Shown in pieces: positions 17,026 to 25,148 of a stretch of 64,000 bases of DNA. Under the pieces are notes generated by a model. That model saw only the letters and a program-made list of their open reading frames with translations. It ran no database searches and had not been told where the DNA came from. The stretch is taken from positions 372,001 to 436,000 of the forward strand of contig LVKA01000008.1 of NCBI GenBank assembly GCA_001709035.1, given 5' to 3'. The stretch is from Candidatus Thiodiazotropha endoloripes. Lineage in GTDB: Bacteria; Pseudomonadota; Gammaproteobacteria; Chromatiales; Chromatiaceae. The stretch's first letter is position 1. Every line of letters starts with the position of its first letter. The position numbers and the translations under genes are program-made.

Positions 17026-18012
17026 CTAGAGATTCAATCGCATGCCGGTCTTCTTCAGCACCGCCGAACTGAACAGGACCTCGTGACCCTGATGGTAGGG
17101 TTTCAGGACCTGGCCCATCTCAATCAGTTTTTCCTTCACATCGTCCCGGTCCCGACCATGCACCATGGCGAACAGGTTGTAGGGCCAGTCGGGTAGATGG
17201 CGAGGCCGGGAGTAGCAGTGGCTGACATAGTCGAGTGAACCTAGTCGCAGTCCCGCTTCGCGTAGCTGTTCATCCGGGATGTTCCAGACGGTCATGCCAT
17301 TGCCGCGAAAGCCAAGGCGGTAGTGGTTGGGCACCAACCCGGTTCGGCGTATGACCCCCTTTTCCTGCATACCGTTCATACGCTCGATCACCTCGCTGGG
17401 CCAGCAACCGACGCGTTCAGCCACCTGTTCGCAGGGATCGTGACTCACCGGAAGACCGGCCTGGGTTTCAGCGATAATACGGCGGTCAAGCTGATCAAGG
17501 TGGTGACTGCCACAGGATGTACCAGCGGGGATGGAGCGAGTAGTGAATCCGCCATCCTCCCCAATTTCGAACCAAAGGCCGAGATAAAACTCCTCCTGTT
17601 TGGGAAAGGCGTATACCCGCAGACTGGTTATCCCTTCGATGTGGCTGATAATGCTGGCCATGCTCTCGTTGGAATCAGTGGCCAGTACAAACCACATATT
17701 CAGCCAGTGGTCACGTCGATAGTTGTGAGCCACCTCCGGCAGAGCATTCACCTGCTCCACCACATCGTCAAACACCGCTTCAGGGACAGCCATGGCGGCA
17801 AGGGCCAGGCTTCCCCCCAGGCGTTCAGCGTTATAGAGGGGGCCGAATCGTGAAAGCCAGCCGTCGTCCAGCAGACGTTGCACCGCCTCCATCACCTCGG
17901 ATTCATCCGAGTCGACTAGCCTGGCCATCTGCTGGAAGGGTCTGTCGGACAGGTCGACACCGCCCTGGAAACGGTTGATCAGTTGGCGATCGAGCAATGA
18001 CAGGCTGGACAT
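17026..18012 (-). CDS. nirDL: Fused siroheme decarboxylase (NirD-L type)
   Basis: A 328-residue two-domain protein that, with the neighbouring homologues, decarboxylates siroheme to didecarboxysiroheme in haem d1 synthesis. The N-terminal half is of NirD/NirG kind (AHNYRRDHWLNMWFVLAT), the C-terminal half of NirL/NirH kind (HCYSRPRHLPDWPYNLFAMV). Each half begins with an Lrp/AsnC-like winged helix. In Pseudomonas these are separate genes; fused NirDL proteins are known elsewhere. By gene order (after F, D, L) it may correspond to nirG-nirH, so the letter assignment is open. It starts 4 bases after the upstream gene. Confidence 0.88.
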   Translation of the reverse strand: MSSLSLLDRQLINRFQGGVDLSDRPFQQMARLVDSDESEVMEAVQRLLDDGWLSRFGPLYNAERLGGSLALAAMAVPEAVFDDVVEQVNALPEVAHNYRRDHWLNMWFVLATDSNESMASIISHIEGITSLRVYAFPKQEEFYLGLWFEIGEDGGFTTRSIPAGTSCGSHHLDQLDRRIIAETQAGLPVSHDPCEQVAERVGCWPSEVIERMNGMQEKGVIRRTGLVPNHYRLGFRGNGMTVWNIPDEQLREAGLRLGSLDYVSHCYSRPRHLPDWPYNLFAMVHGRDRDDVKEKLIEMGQVLKPYHQGHEVLFSSAVLKKTGMRLNL

Positions 18013-18016
18013 GGTG

Positions 18017-18574
18017 TCACTCCACAGTCAATGAGGTTTGGCAGGGGACAGGGTCTCGACTCTCCTTTTCCGTCACATAACGCGCGCCACACTGCTTGAA
18101 GCGCCGCCGGCTGAAAAGTACCTCGTGTTCTATTGTCTCGAGACCACATTTTTTGATCAGCGCCTGGAGGTTATTCAGTACGCCTTCGCGGCTGCGGCCG
18201 TGGATCATGCAGAAAAGGTTGTAGCGCCAACGTCCAGGGCGACGTGGTCGACGGTAACAGAGGGTTACGCATGATTGACGGCCGATCAGCCGACCAATTT
18301 TCGATACTCGCTTGTCATTTACATCCCAGACCACCATGGCATTGGCGCGATAGCCTAACTCCCGATGTCTGACCACGACTCCGAAACGGCGAATGTCGCC
18401 AATCTCGAGCAACCGCTCCAGCCGTCGAATTACTTCAGTTTCGCTCGTACCGAGCTGCTCGGCGATCGCTGCATAGGGATTGACCACGAGAGGAAGTCCG
18501 CCCTGAACAGCCTGTACAAGCTCCCGATCCAGGGGATCACTGACCAGGCTTTCAGTGTTACCGATCATACCCAT
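18017..18574 (-). CDS. nirL: Siroheme decarboxylase subunit, NirL/NirH type
   Basis: A 185-residue AsnC-like protein with the L/H-type signature CYRRPRRPGRWRYNLFCMIHG and the ending EVLFSRRRFKQCGARY. It acts with the other Nir D/L/G/H proteins on siroheme in the cytoplasm. Its start overlaps the end of the preceding gene by 10 bases. The choice of nirL rather than nirH rests on gene order only. Confidence 0.85.
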   Translation of the reverse strand: MGMIGNTESLVSDPLDRELVQAVQGGLPLVVNPYAAIAEQLGTSETEVIRRLERLLEIGDIRRFGVVVRHRELGYRANAMVVWDVNDKRVSKIGRLIGRQSCVTLCYRRPRRPGRWRYNLFCMIHGRSREGVLNNLQALIKKCGLETIEHEVLFSRRRFKQCGARYVTEKESRDPVPCQTSLTVE

Positions 18575-19047
18575 TGCAGGGGAAACCCGAGATTGATGTG
18601 GAAGTCCTCTATCATGGGCAGGTCGATCACTTCCAGTCCGGTTATATGCTCGATTTCTTGCAGAACACTCTCAAGCATGTCCCGGTTGGCCGCGGTGACG
18701 ACGAACCACAGATTCAGCCGGTGTTCGCGCTCGTAGTTGTGGTTGACTTCGCCGTATCCATTGACGATATCGGCAACCGCCTGCAGACGATCAAGCGGGA
18801 CTTCCATCGCCGCCAGGGTGCTGGCACCGACCCGATTGGGGCGAAATACCGGCCCAACACGGCTAATCAACTGATGTGACTGCAACTGTTGCAGGGTGCA
18901 CATGGCTTCATCCTCCGTACAACCCACGCGTTCCGCAATGGTGTGGAAGGGGCGCGAGGTGAGTGGGAAACCCTCCTGGAAATCGTTAAGCAGCCTGCGC
19001 TCAAGCTCATTCAAAGGGCGATCAAGAATAGACTCTTTCTGTGCCAT
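18565..19047 (-). CDS. nirD: Siroheme decarboxylase subunit, NirD/NirG type
   Basis: A 160-residue AsnC-like protein with the D/G-type signature VNHNYEREHRLNLWFVVTA and the DFHINLGFPLQW ending. It forms part of the siroheme decarboxylase set for haem d1. It directly follows nirF (1-base gap) and overlaps the next gene. nirD versus nirG is assigned by position after nirF. Confidence 0.85.
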   Translation of the reverse strand: MAQKESILDRPLNELERRLLNDFQEGFPLTSRPFHTIAERVGCTEDEAMCTLQQLQSHQLISRVGPVFRPNRVGASTLAAMEVPLDRLQAVADIVNGYGEVNHNYEREHRLNLWFVVTAANRDMLESVLQEIEHITGLEVIDLPMIEDFHINLGFPLQWV

Positions 19048-19048
19048 C

Positions 19049-20221
19049 TCAGAGACCTGTACGATGTGCTCGGGCGCTCAGGAAGATCCCGGATGGTTTT
19101 TCCGCCGGTCGATCGGCCAGCATGTTGAAATCGGATGTGTCGTAAACCTGCAGCCGGTCGATATCACGCACTGAGATCCAGACTTCGCCACCCCTGGGCT
19201 CGAACTCCATGTGCAACACGCCTTTACCTGGTTTCAATGTCTCGACCAGTTTCAGGTCGCGGGTATCGATGACCTGTATGGTGTCGTTATTCGGGAATGC
19301 GAAGTTGACCCAAACCTGACGTCCATCGGGCCTCGCTATGACAAAGACGGGTTGTCCGTGCACGTCGAGCCTGCCGATCTCCTGCCAGTTGTCGGTATCG
19401 ACCACCAACACCTGATGCTGTCCCACGGCTGGTATGAATAGATGGCGCCCGGCCTTTGCCCAACCCTCCAGGTGCGGCATCTTGTAGACAGGTAGCTTCT
19501 GCTCCCCCTTTCCGTAGTCGTTCAGAATCCGCTTAACCCCGCGTTCCGGATACCAGAGATCGAGTAACGCGAGTCCGTCCTCACCATAGAGACCCGCGAT
19601 GTAGTAGCGACCGTCAGGTGTGATCAAGGCATCGTAGGGATTCTTACCCACGTTAGGGTATTTGGTAATGGCCGGGTTCTCTGGATCGCTCATCCCCACA
19701 CTCCAGATTTCACCGGCATCCCATAGACTGAAGATGAATCGGTTACCGGGAGCATCCACCAGACCGACGACCTTCGATCGTTGGCCCTCTGCGTAATCCG
19801 CAGGGATGTCCGCTACAGGGTCCAGCGTCTCAGCGTCAAAGATACGGACCCCACCCGGTTCATAGTTGGATACCGCAATCAGGCGGCCGTCTTGGGAGAT
19901 GGCGCCACCGATGCTGTTGCCAGACTGTATGACTCGGGCAACAACTCGACGTTCGAGCACATCGACCTTGGTCAGCCCTCCATCTCTGCCGAATACATAG
20001 GCGTAGCGCTCGTCTCTGGAGAAGACCACGGAGGCGTGCGATAAATCACCCAGGCCGTCGATTCTCCCCAGCACGCTATTCCCGCTGGTCTCGATCACCT
20101 GCAGACTGCCTTTGGCGCGCTCGACCACCACACCCAAATCACCGGTGCCGCGCAACTCGCCGGCCTCTATCGGAATAGCAGAAAACAACATTAACAGCGG
20201 GAATATCAGCCAGCGGCTCAT
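19049..20221 (-). CDS. nirF: NirF, haem d1 biosynthesis protein
   Basis: A propeller protein related to the NirS d1 domain, required late in haem d1 synthesis; in characterised species it is periplasmic or membrane-tethered. This one is 390 residues with an N-terminal signal peptide (MSRWLIFPLLMLFSAIPIEA) and no cytochrome c domain. The HASVVFSRDERYAYVFGRDG and LHMEF segments match the family. Its start overlaps the nirC stop by 4 bases. Confidence 0.93.
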   Translation of the reverse strand: MSRWLIFPLLMLFSAIPIEAGELRGTGDLGVVVERAKGSLQVIETSGNSVLGRIDGLGDLSHASVVFSRDERYAYVFGRDGGLTKVDVLERRVVARVIQSGNSIGGAISQDGRLIAVSNYEPGGVRIFDAETLDPVADIPADYAEGQRSKVVGLVDAPGNRFIFSLWDAGEIWSVGMSDPENPAITKYPNVGKNPYDALITPDGRYYIAGLYGEDGLALLDLWYPERGVKRILNDYGKGEQKLPVYKMPHLEGWAKAGRHLFIPAVGQHQVLVVDTDNWQEIGRLDVHGQPVFVIARPDGRQVWVNFAFPNNDTIQVIDTRDLKLVETLKPGKGVLHMEFEPRGGEVWISVRDIDRLQVYDTSDFNMLADRPAEKPSGIFLSARAHRTGL

Positions 20222-20535
20222 TGCACCCCCTCCTTGATACGTTGGGCAAGCCAGTTTGCTTCACCTTCGGACAGGAATGGACGCCATGGAGGCATCGGTG
20301 TTCCGCTGCGCCCGTAGAGAATGGTGGCGGTGATATATTCGATCGGCTTTTGCCGTAATACATCTGGAGTCAGCGCAGGGCCCAAGCCCCCCTTCAGGGA
20401 CAAACCATGACAAGAACCACAATCGTGTTTGAGTAGATTTAAAAGCTCTGATTCCCGCGCCGAAGAGATATCGGAAGCCTGTGCAACTTGTGCACTAGAG
20501 ATCAGACTAAAGGCGATCAAGGCAGTGCGCTTCAT
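20218..20535 (-). CDS. nirC: NirC-like monohaem cytochrome c
   Basis: A 105-residue periplasmic cytochrome with signal peptide (to about residue 20), haem site CGSCH and a C-terminal Met-bearing GTPMPPW loop for the sixth ligand. NirC serves as an electron shuttle in maturation or reduction of NirS. It overlaps nirE by 29 bases and nirF by 4, so the three are translationally coupled. Confidence 0.88.
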   Translation of the reverse strand: MKRTALIAFSLISSAQVAQASDISSARESELLNLLKHDCGSCHGLSLKGGLGPALTPDVLRQKPIEYITATILYGRSGTPMPPWRPFLSEGEANWLAQRIKEGVQ

Positions 20536-21295
20536 TGCGGCCCTCCTCCGTCACGAACCAGTCGAGTCGATCTGCAAGCGATACGGTCTCACCGACAATA
20601 ATGATGACAGGAGAGCGGAGCCCTTCTTCCTTGACTGCCTTCTCCAACGTCCCCAACGAAGCGATCACTCTACGCTGGCGGGGAGTGGTTCCATCCTGAA
20701 TCGCTGCTGCGGGCGTTGATGCTTCACGCCCTGCTGCGATCAGGCTTTGTGAGATCTTAGCCAGGTTGGAGAGCCCCATGTAGATCACCAGTGTTGCGCT
20801 GGGATCGGCAAGCTTCTGCCAGTCGAGTTCCAGGCTATCGCCCTCCTGTAAGTGGCCGGTTATCAACCTGACGCCACGGCACATTGAGCGATGTGTCAAA
20901 GGAATGCCAGCGTAGGTGCTGACAGCCGATGCCGCTGTGATTCCCGGAACAACTTCGAATGGGATGCCCCGCGCTTCGAGATGGAGCGCCTCCTCGCTGC
21001 CGCGACCGAAGACGAAAGGATCACCACCCTTAAGGCGAACAATATTTCTGGATTTCCGCGCCAGGCTGGCCAGTAACTCATTGATCTCCTGTTGCGGTAC
21101 ACAGTGCAGACCGGGTGCCTTACCCACGGCGATTCGTGATATACCCGGGGGTATGAGATCCATGATCTCGGTCGAGACGAGCCGATCATAGACCACCACA
21201 TCGGCTGACTGCATCAGTCTCAGCGCCTTTACGGTCAGCAGGTCAGGATCACCGGGTCCCGCGCCAACCAGATAAACAACCCCTTTTGGTTTCAT
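20507..21295 (-). CDS. nirE: Uroporphyrinogen-III C-methyltransferase (NirE/CobA)
   Basis: SAM-dependent cytoplasmic enzyme making precorrin-2 from uroporphyrinogen III, the first dedicated step to siroheme and haem d1. The 262-residue protein has VYLVGAGPGDPDLLTVKA at the start, VRLKGGDPFVFGRG, and VPGITAASAVSTYAGIPLTHR, all typical. As first gene of the haem d1 operon it is best called nirE; a siroheme role for nitrite or sulfite assimilation is also possible. The Dnr-type box at 21,446 lies about 150 bases upstream. Confidence 0.93.
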   Translation of the reverse strand: MKPKGVVYLVGAGPGDPDLLTVKALRLMQSADVVVYDRLVSTEIMDLIPPGISRIAVGKAPGLHCVPQQEINELLASLARKSRNIVRLKGGDPFVFGRGSEEALHLEARGIPFEVVPGITAASAVSTYAGIPLTHRSMCRGVRLITGHLQEGDSLELDWQKLADPSATLVIYMGLSNLAKISQSLIAAGREASTPAAAIQDGTTPRQRRVIASLGTLEKAVKEEGLRSPVIIIVGETVSLADRLDWFVTEEGRNEAHCLDRL

Positions 21296-21445
21296 ATTTG
21301 GCCCGCCTCGCTGGGGAATCAGAATTCGCCTGGCTTGGCGAACTCACCTCTCTCGTTTGATCAAGCACCCTCTGTGAAGGTCTTGTCCTGAGTAATGCCT
21401 TGCTTCTTTCTTGTTGACACTTTAAGTCTCCCGCTCGTGCCCTCC

Positions 21446-21459
21446 TTGACTAAGGTCAA
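21446..21459. promoter_or_regulatory. FNR/Dnr-type box between nirE and dnr
   Basis: TTGACTAAGGTCAA has perfect half-sites of the same kind as at 3003 and 6277. It lies midway (about 150 bases each way) between the divergent nirE operon and the dnr-like regulator, so it could control either or both, including autoregulation. Confidence 0.75.
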
Positions 21460-21609
21460 ACGACTTTTACTCCAATTAGGACAATATTGCCCACAGATAG
21501 CCATACCCATGGCGTTAGCTCCAAGACAAGGCGCGGGATGTGACTGAATTGAGGTGTGATGTGAGAAAAGCCCAGGCTTTGCTAATGCCTATACCCGGAA
21601 TAGCAAGAT

Positions 21610-22329
21610 ATGAACATCGATATCAGATCTGCACATCTGTTTTCATCATTGAATGATCATCAGGTCACGCAAGTGCTTGAAAGCAGCCATATCAGCACAC
21701 TGATAGATGGCGAATCCCTGTTTGAGACTGGTGACGATGCAAATCGTTTTTTTCTCGTGATTGGCGGTCAGATTAAGCTCTTTCGAGTCTCATCTAATGG
21801 TGATCAGAAAATCATCGATATCATCCAGCCCGGTAACACATTCGCTGAAGCTCTGATGTTTATGGAACATCCGATCTACCCAGTCAGCGCCGAGGCATTA
21901 GGACCTGCACGTATAATCTCGTTCGACAGCAAACGCTTCCTTCATATACTGAGTGAATCGATTGAGGTCTGCTTTAGAATTATGGGTACGATGAGTCAGC
22001 GCTTGCGCGGCCTGATTAAAGAGATCGATGATCTGACGCTGCAAAGCGCCACGACAAGGATGTGCGCCATGTTGCTAAGACGCATGGATGAAGTTGGAAT
22101 GTCCAGATTCGCCCTACCGGCTGCCAAAGGAGTGTTGGCCGCCAGGTTATCAATGAAGCCGGAGACATTTTCACGGATTCTGCAAAATCTCTCATCAAAG
22201 AATATTTTAAAGCTAAAAGGCAGCGAAATCGAGATCATTGATGTGCCGCTTTTACGCTCTCTCGCCCACGTTGAATCGATCTACGGACTGGAACCAGAGA
22301 TGCCTTGCAGAGTAAGAAACTCGCTGTGA
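21610..22329 (+). CDS. dnr: Dnr-type Crp/Fnr family regulator
   Basis: A 239-residue transcription factor: N-terminal cyclic-nucleotide-binding-like beta domain (FETGDDANRFFLVIGGQIKL), a long dimer helix, and a C-terminal winged helix with the recognition region ARLSMKPETFSRILQNL. It lacks the N-terminal cysteine cluster of FNR, as Dnr/NNR proteins do; these sense nitric oxide through haem. Being inside the nir island, with TTGAC-N4-GTCAA boxes before its targets, it is most likely the NO-responsive activator of nirS and the d1 operon. The gene is AT-richer than neighbours. Confidence 0.85.
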   Translation: MNIDIRSAHLFSSLNDHQVTQVLESSHISTLIDGESLFETGDDANRFFLVIGGQIKLFRVSSNGDQKIIDIIQPGNTFAEALMFMEHPIYPVSAEALGPARIISFDSKRFLHILSESIEVCFRIMGTMSQRLRGLIKEIDDLTLQSATTRMCAMLLRRMDEVGMSRFALPAAKGVLAARLSMKPETFSRILQNLSSKNILKLKGSEIEIIDVPLLRSLAHVESIYGLEPEMPCRVRNSL

Positions 22330-22460
22330 TTCATAAGTCAGTTTAACCCTGTCAGTGGAGATGACCAAGACAGTCGTAGCACTGGTATTGCCATCCAGTC
22401 TCGGTCAGATCTTTTGTTCTTGATATGCAAGCCTCTGCTCTAGTGGGTCATTGATTCAGG

Positions 22461-22779
22461 TATGGGGGAGATCACTCCAGTCTCTGGTTTCGTCTGACCG
22501 GCGGGCGTCCTGGTGATCGATCTGCTGGTGGGGATCTTCTCCTCCACCTCACTGGGCATCTTTTCCGGATGCGGCTTTGCGGATCGCATAACCTCCATGA
22601 GCGGTCAACTGGGTACAGTTCATCGGGGTGTTGTCACCATCGCCTTTACCGCCATGGTGACCCTGGGCATTTTCATGCTGGTGGATGCGTTGATCGGTCT
22701 TCGGATCAACAAGGAAGAGGAGATTGAAGGCCTGGGTATCGTTCTGCACCAAGAGCGCGGTTACAACGAAATCAGTTGA
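22461..22779 (+). pseudogene. amtB: Ammonium transporter 3' remnant
   Basis: This is a broken second copy of the end of amt. It starts abruptly, has TGA (22,495-22,497) where the intact gene has a Gly codon, and lacks about 114 bases corresponding to 2,155-2,268. The deletion lies between two GCTGGCCGG repeats in the intact gene. The ending EEEIEGLGIVLHQERGYNEIS is preserved. It cannot encode a transporter. Confidence 0.88.
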
Positions 22780-23106
22780 TCACCGATATTTGATGAATGC
22801 GTCATCGCGTGCTGCATCCATTAATACCCGTTGCGGGTATGGCCATCAGCCGCCGAATCAAGGCTTTCGATAACTCGCCAATGCGCTGTCGGTTTCATGC
22901 AGCGATACTTCCACCACCGGATAGCCGCCAGCTTCGACATAGTCAAAAATCAGTCGTGCAATATTTTCCGCGGTCGGGTTGCTGGACATCACATAGACCG
23001 ACTCGCCGGCTTCCTTCAGCAGGGGTAATACCGGATCATCACTGTGCAGCAGCATATTGTGATCCAGGTTCTGATTGATCCATTTTTTGACGTAATCGCC
23101 AATCTC
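22461..23106. repeat. Direct repeat, right copy (amt remnant plus queD 3' part)
   Basis: Counterpart of the left repeat (2,076-2,831), same orientation. Here amt is broken and queD intact, the reverse of the left side, so the two copies are reciprocal truncations enclosing the 20-kb nir island. Confidence 0.85.
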
Positions 23107-23262
23107 CGAGAAATCGCAGACCATCCCCAGCTCATCGAGCTGTGCGGACTCCAGGCGGATCACTGCCGTTGCGTTATGGCCGTGTAGATGGCGGCATTTT
23201 CCCTTGTGGTTCAATAGCCTATGGCCGTAGCAGAAGTGGATCTCTTTGGTAACCGTATACAT
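22858..23262 (-). CDS. queD: 6-carboxytetrahydropterin synthase / 6-PTPS family (QueD)
   Basis: Zinc enzyme converting dihydroneopterin triphosphate to 6-carboxytetrahydropterin on the way to queuosine and other 7-deazaguanines. The protein is about 134 residues from ATG 23,262 (a TTG 33 bases upstream is in frame). Zinc-binding histidines appear in HFCYGHRL and HLHGH, with DHNMLL, NPTAENIARLIFDYV and VEVSLHETDSALASY following. It is the intact partner of the remnant at 2,596-2,831. Its neighbours are unrelated to queuosine synthesis. Confidence 0.9.
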   Translation of the reverse strand: MYTVTKEIHFCYGHRLLNHKGKCRHLHGHNATAVIRLESAQLDELGMVCDFSEIGDYVKKWINQNLDHNMLLHSDDPVLPLLKEAGESVYVMSSNPTAENIARLIFDYVEAGGYPVVEVSLHETDSALASYRKP

Positions 23263-23413
23263 TGTCTGGGTCAGATGAGTAAAAACAGTCGGCAAGTATA
23301 CGGGGTGGTGGTTAGCTTCGCCAGCTTGAAGCCGTTGGTGTGCCGGCAGGAGGTGGTAAAGGAATTTCCGTGCATGCCGTTAGTAGTATCAGGCCTGTAA
23401 CTAGCATATTCCC

Positions 23414-23887
23414 ATGAGTGATATTGAAAATTGCGAGTTTTTGGATGCTGCCAGAGAAGCTGTTCAACAGCTGAAGAAGCTGTCCAAGGAGTATCCCCAT
23501 CTGACCACCCAGCCGGTACGTCATGCCCTGGAGAACTGGAACGAGGATATGTTCCGACGGGGAGAGCTGATCTGGGAAGCCTATCAGAAGGTGCTGGCGG
23601 AAAAGAGTGCGGTTGAAACGCGCCTCACAGAGTTGATAGACAGCTATCATGTGGATGATGCAATCGATATCATCAATAGCGAATTCGGTAAGGATATGAA
23701 CTACTACGATCTGATCGACGTGGTTGGCAAGGATCGCTATATCGCCGCCTTGAATCGTGAAGCGGTTGAGTTGCAGATCAATTGCATCTCCCCGGAACAG
23801 ACCGCCGATCTGTGGAATGGCAGCGGTAAGCCGACAGTTGGCGGTGAACGGTGGACGGCTACCGCGGTATCCGTACTCATGGGTTGA
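23414..23887 (+). CDS. Hypothetical protein, cytoplasmic, 157 residues
   Basis: I do not recognise this protein. It is acidic and helical in the first 80 residues, with AREAVQQLKKLSKEYP and ELIWEAYQKVLAEKSAVETRLTELID suggesting a helical hairpin. A more mixed C-terminal part contains FGKDMNYYDLIDVVGKDRYIAALNREA. No signal peptide or membrane segment is seen. The start ATG lacks an obvious Shine-Dalgarno site. It is flanked by divergent queD and convergent phosphopantetheinyl transferase genes and appears to be transcribed alone. Confidence 0.7.
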   Translation: MSDIENCEFLDAAREAVQQLKKLSKEYPHLTTQPVRHALENWNEDMFRRGELIWEAYQKVLAEKSAVETRLTELIDSYHVDDAIDIINSEFGKDMNYYDLIDVVGKDRYIAALNREAVELQINCISPEQTADLWNGSGKPTVGGERWTATAVSVLMG

Positions 23888-23902
23888 ATCAGCCCAGATC
23901 CC

Positions 23903-24553
23903 TCAGTCGCTCGTCAGATAGCACCCTGTATAAAGATGGCTCTCACTCATCATGAAGCGTCCGTGGAATTTCAGTTCTGCCGGGAAAGGGATGGTGTTTT
24001 CTGCTGACGGGATGAATTCAAAGCTCATACTATCCGCATTAATACTCAGAGATACGGATTGAAATCCCATATGTTCCCCGATCAGCGGGTAGTAGCACTT
24101 ATAGATGCTCTCCTTGGCGCTGAAAATCAAACGCTCCGGCAGTGAGCTGTCTGTTGTCATGGTTGCCTGGTCTTGAGGTGTGTGGATGTATTGGTCGACC
24201 CCCTTAGGCAGCGGTTCGAGTGGTTCCACATCGATGCCCAGGCTGGCCAGTTCAGTGGTTTTTGCGCACACCGCCACGCATTCGCCACGGCAGTGACTGA
24301 TACTGCCGCGAAAACCTGTGGGCCATAAAGGCTGACGTTTTTCATCGCGTAACAGCGGTTCCCAGGGGGCGCTCAACTTTTCCAGGGCCAGGTGGGCAGC
24401 ATGGCGTCCTGCTCGAAACTCCTGTTGACGCTTCTGCACAGCGGTTTCGATCAGTTTCTCCTCTTCCTCGCACAGCGGGGTAGTCCACATGGCCTGGTCG
24501 GCCTTGACCAGTATGGCGCAGGATGGAAACAGCTCGGCAAGTTCAATCTTCAT
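23903..24553 (-). CDS. 4'-phosphopantetheinyl transferase (Sfp/EntD type)
   Basis: Transfers phosphopantetheine from CoA to carrier proteins. About 216 residues with the family's three blocks: GSISHCRGECVAV, the metal-binding GIDVEPLEPLP, and FSAKESIYKCYYPL. No polyketide or peptide synthetase lies nearby, so its carrier-protein target cannot be inferred from context. GTG-ATG is seen at the start; I choose the ATG. Confidence 0.88.
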   Translation of the reverse strand: MKIELAELFPSCAILVKADQAMWTTPLCEEEEKLIETAVQKRQQEFRAGRHAAHLALEKLSAPWEPLLRDEKRQPLWPTGFRGSISHCRGECVAVCAKTTELASLGIDVEPLEPLPKGVDQYIHTPQDQATMTTDSSLPERLIFSAKESIYKCYYPLIGEHMGFQSVSLSINADSMSFEFIPSAENTIPFPAELKFHGRFMMSESHLYTGCYLTSD

Positions 24554-24705
24554 CACGGTGAATCGGTACTTAAAAACTGGATTGTAACAGCTGGATGCGT
24601 TTATCCCTGCATATCGGGCTGTGTGTTACAGAATTTACTGCATGTCCCACTCGATTGATCGATAACGGCTTGACCTCAAGCTTCCATCCATGCAATGCTC
24701 AACCC

Positions 24706-24801
24706 ATGAATCAGATCAAACCGACCAACAAGATGGTGATTATGCGCCGACTGTTCCTCTGGGCAGTGGGTGATCCGTCTGTGGTCAGAAGATCCGGTTA
24801 A
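24706..24801 (+). other. Possible 31-residue ORF or small RNA ahead of an orphan terminator
   Basis: The 590-base gap between the phosphopantetheinyl transferase and EamA genes has no recognisable protein on the plus strand, yet ends in a strong terminator (24,833). The only in-line frame is a 31-codon ORF, basic and containing MVIMRRLFLWAVGDPSV. A TTGACC motif at 24,670 could be a -35 element, but no good -10 or ribosome site follows. A small RNA is an alternative. Nothing else is seen here. Confidence 0.2.
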
Positions 24802-24832
24802 ACGACAGTTTAAATCTTAGGATTTTTAATAA

Positions 24833-24864
24833 GGCCGCAGATGGAAACATCTGCGGCCTTTTTC
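24833..24864 (+). terminator. Strong intrinsic terminator
   Basis: GGCCGCAGATG and CATCTGCGGCC form a perfect 11-bp stem with a GAAA loop, followed by TTTTTCGTT. It is positioned to end a plus-strand transcript, though no convincing gene precedes it on that strand. Confidence 0.85.
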
Positions 24865-24877
24865 GTTATGGAGGGTA

Positions 24878-25146
24878 TAGGGCCTCCTAAGACTAATCGA
24901 ATCGGCCCTGTTACCCCTGAAAATGCGCCAATCAAGGCGCGAGGAGAGAAGTTTGGTGATTCCAAATGAACGACGAGCAACGCTGAGTGGCGCTTTTTCA
25001 GGGGTAACCCAAAGGGCTGGAGCTATTTTTCCGCCCAGCGGCGTTATCATTCGCTCATGTAGATTTACTACACGACGCCCATTCTGCCTTGCTGGACAAA
25101 AAAATAGATCCAGCCGGGCCGATTCGATTAGTCTTAGGAGGTCCTA
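24878..25146. mobile_element. MITE-like repeat, full copy B
   Basis: Second full copy of the element at 3,745. Terminal inverted repeats are nearly perfect over 30 bp: the left end starts TAGGGCCTCCTAAGAC and the right end finishes GTCTTAGGAGGTCCTA. The interior again carries nested stems (AAATGCGCCAATCAAGGCGCG; GGCGCTTTTTCAGGGG). The right end contains AGGAGG (25,136-25,141), which serves as the ribosome site for the next gene. No coding capacity is evident. Confidence 0.82.
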
Positions 25147-25148
25147 AC

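Noticed and set aside
23903-24553. Natural-product gene cluster around the phosphopantetheinyl transferase
   Set aside because: No synthetase, carrier protein or tailoring gene is nearby.
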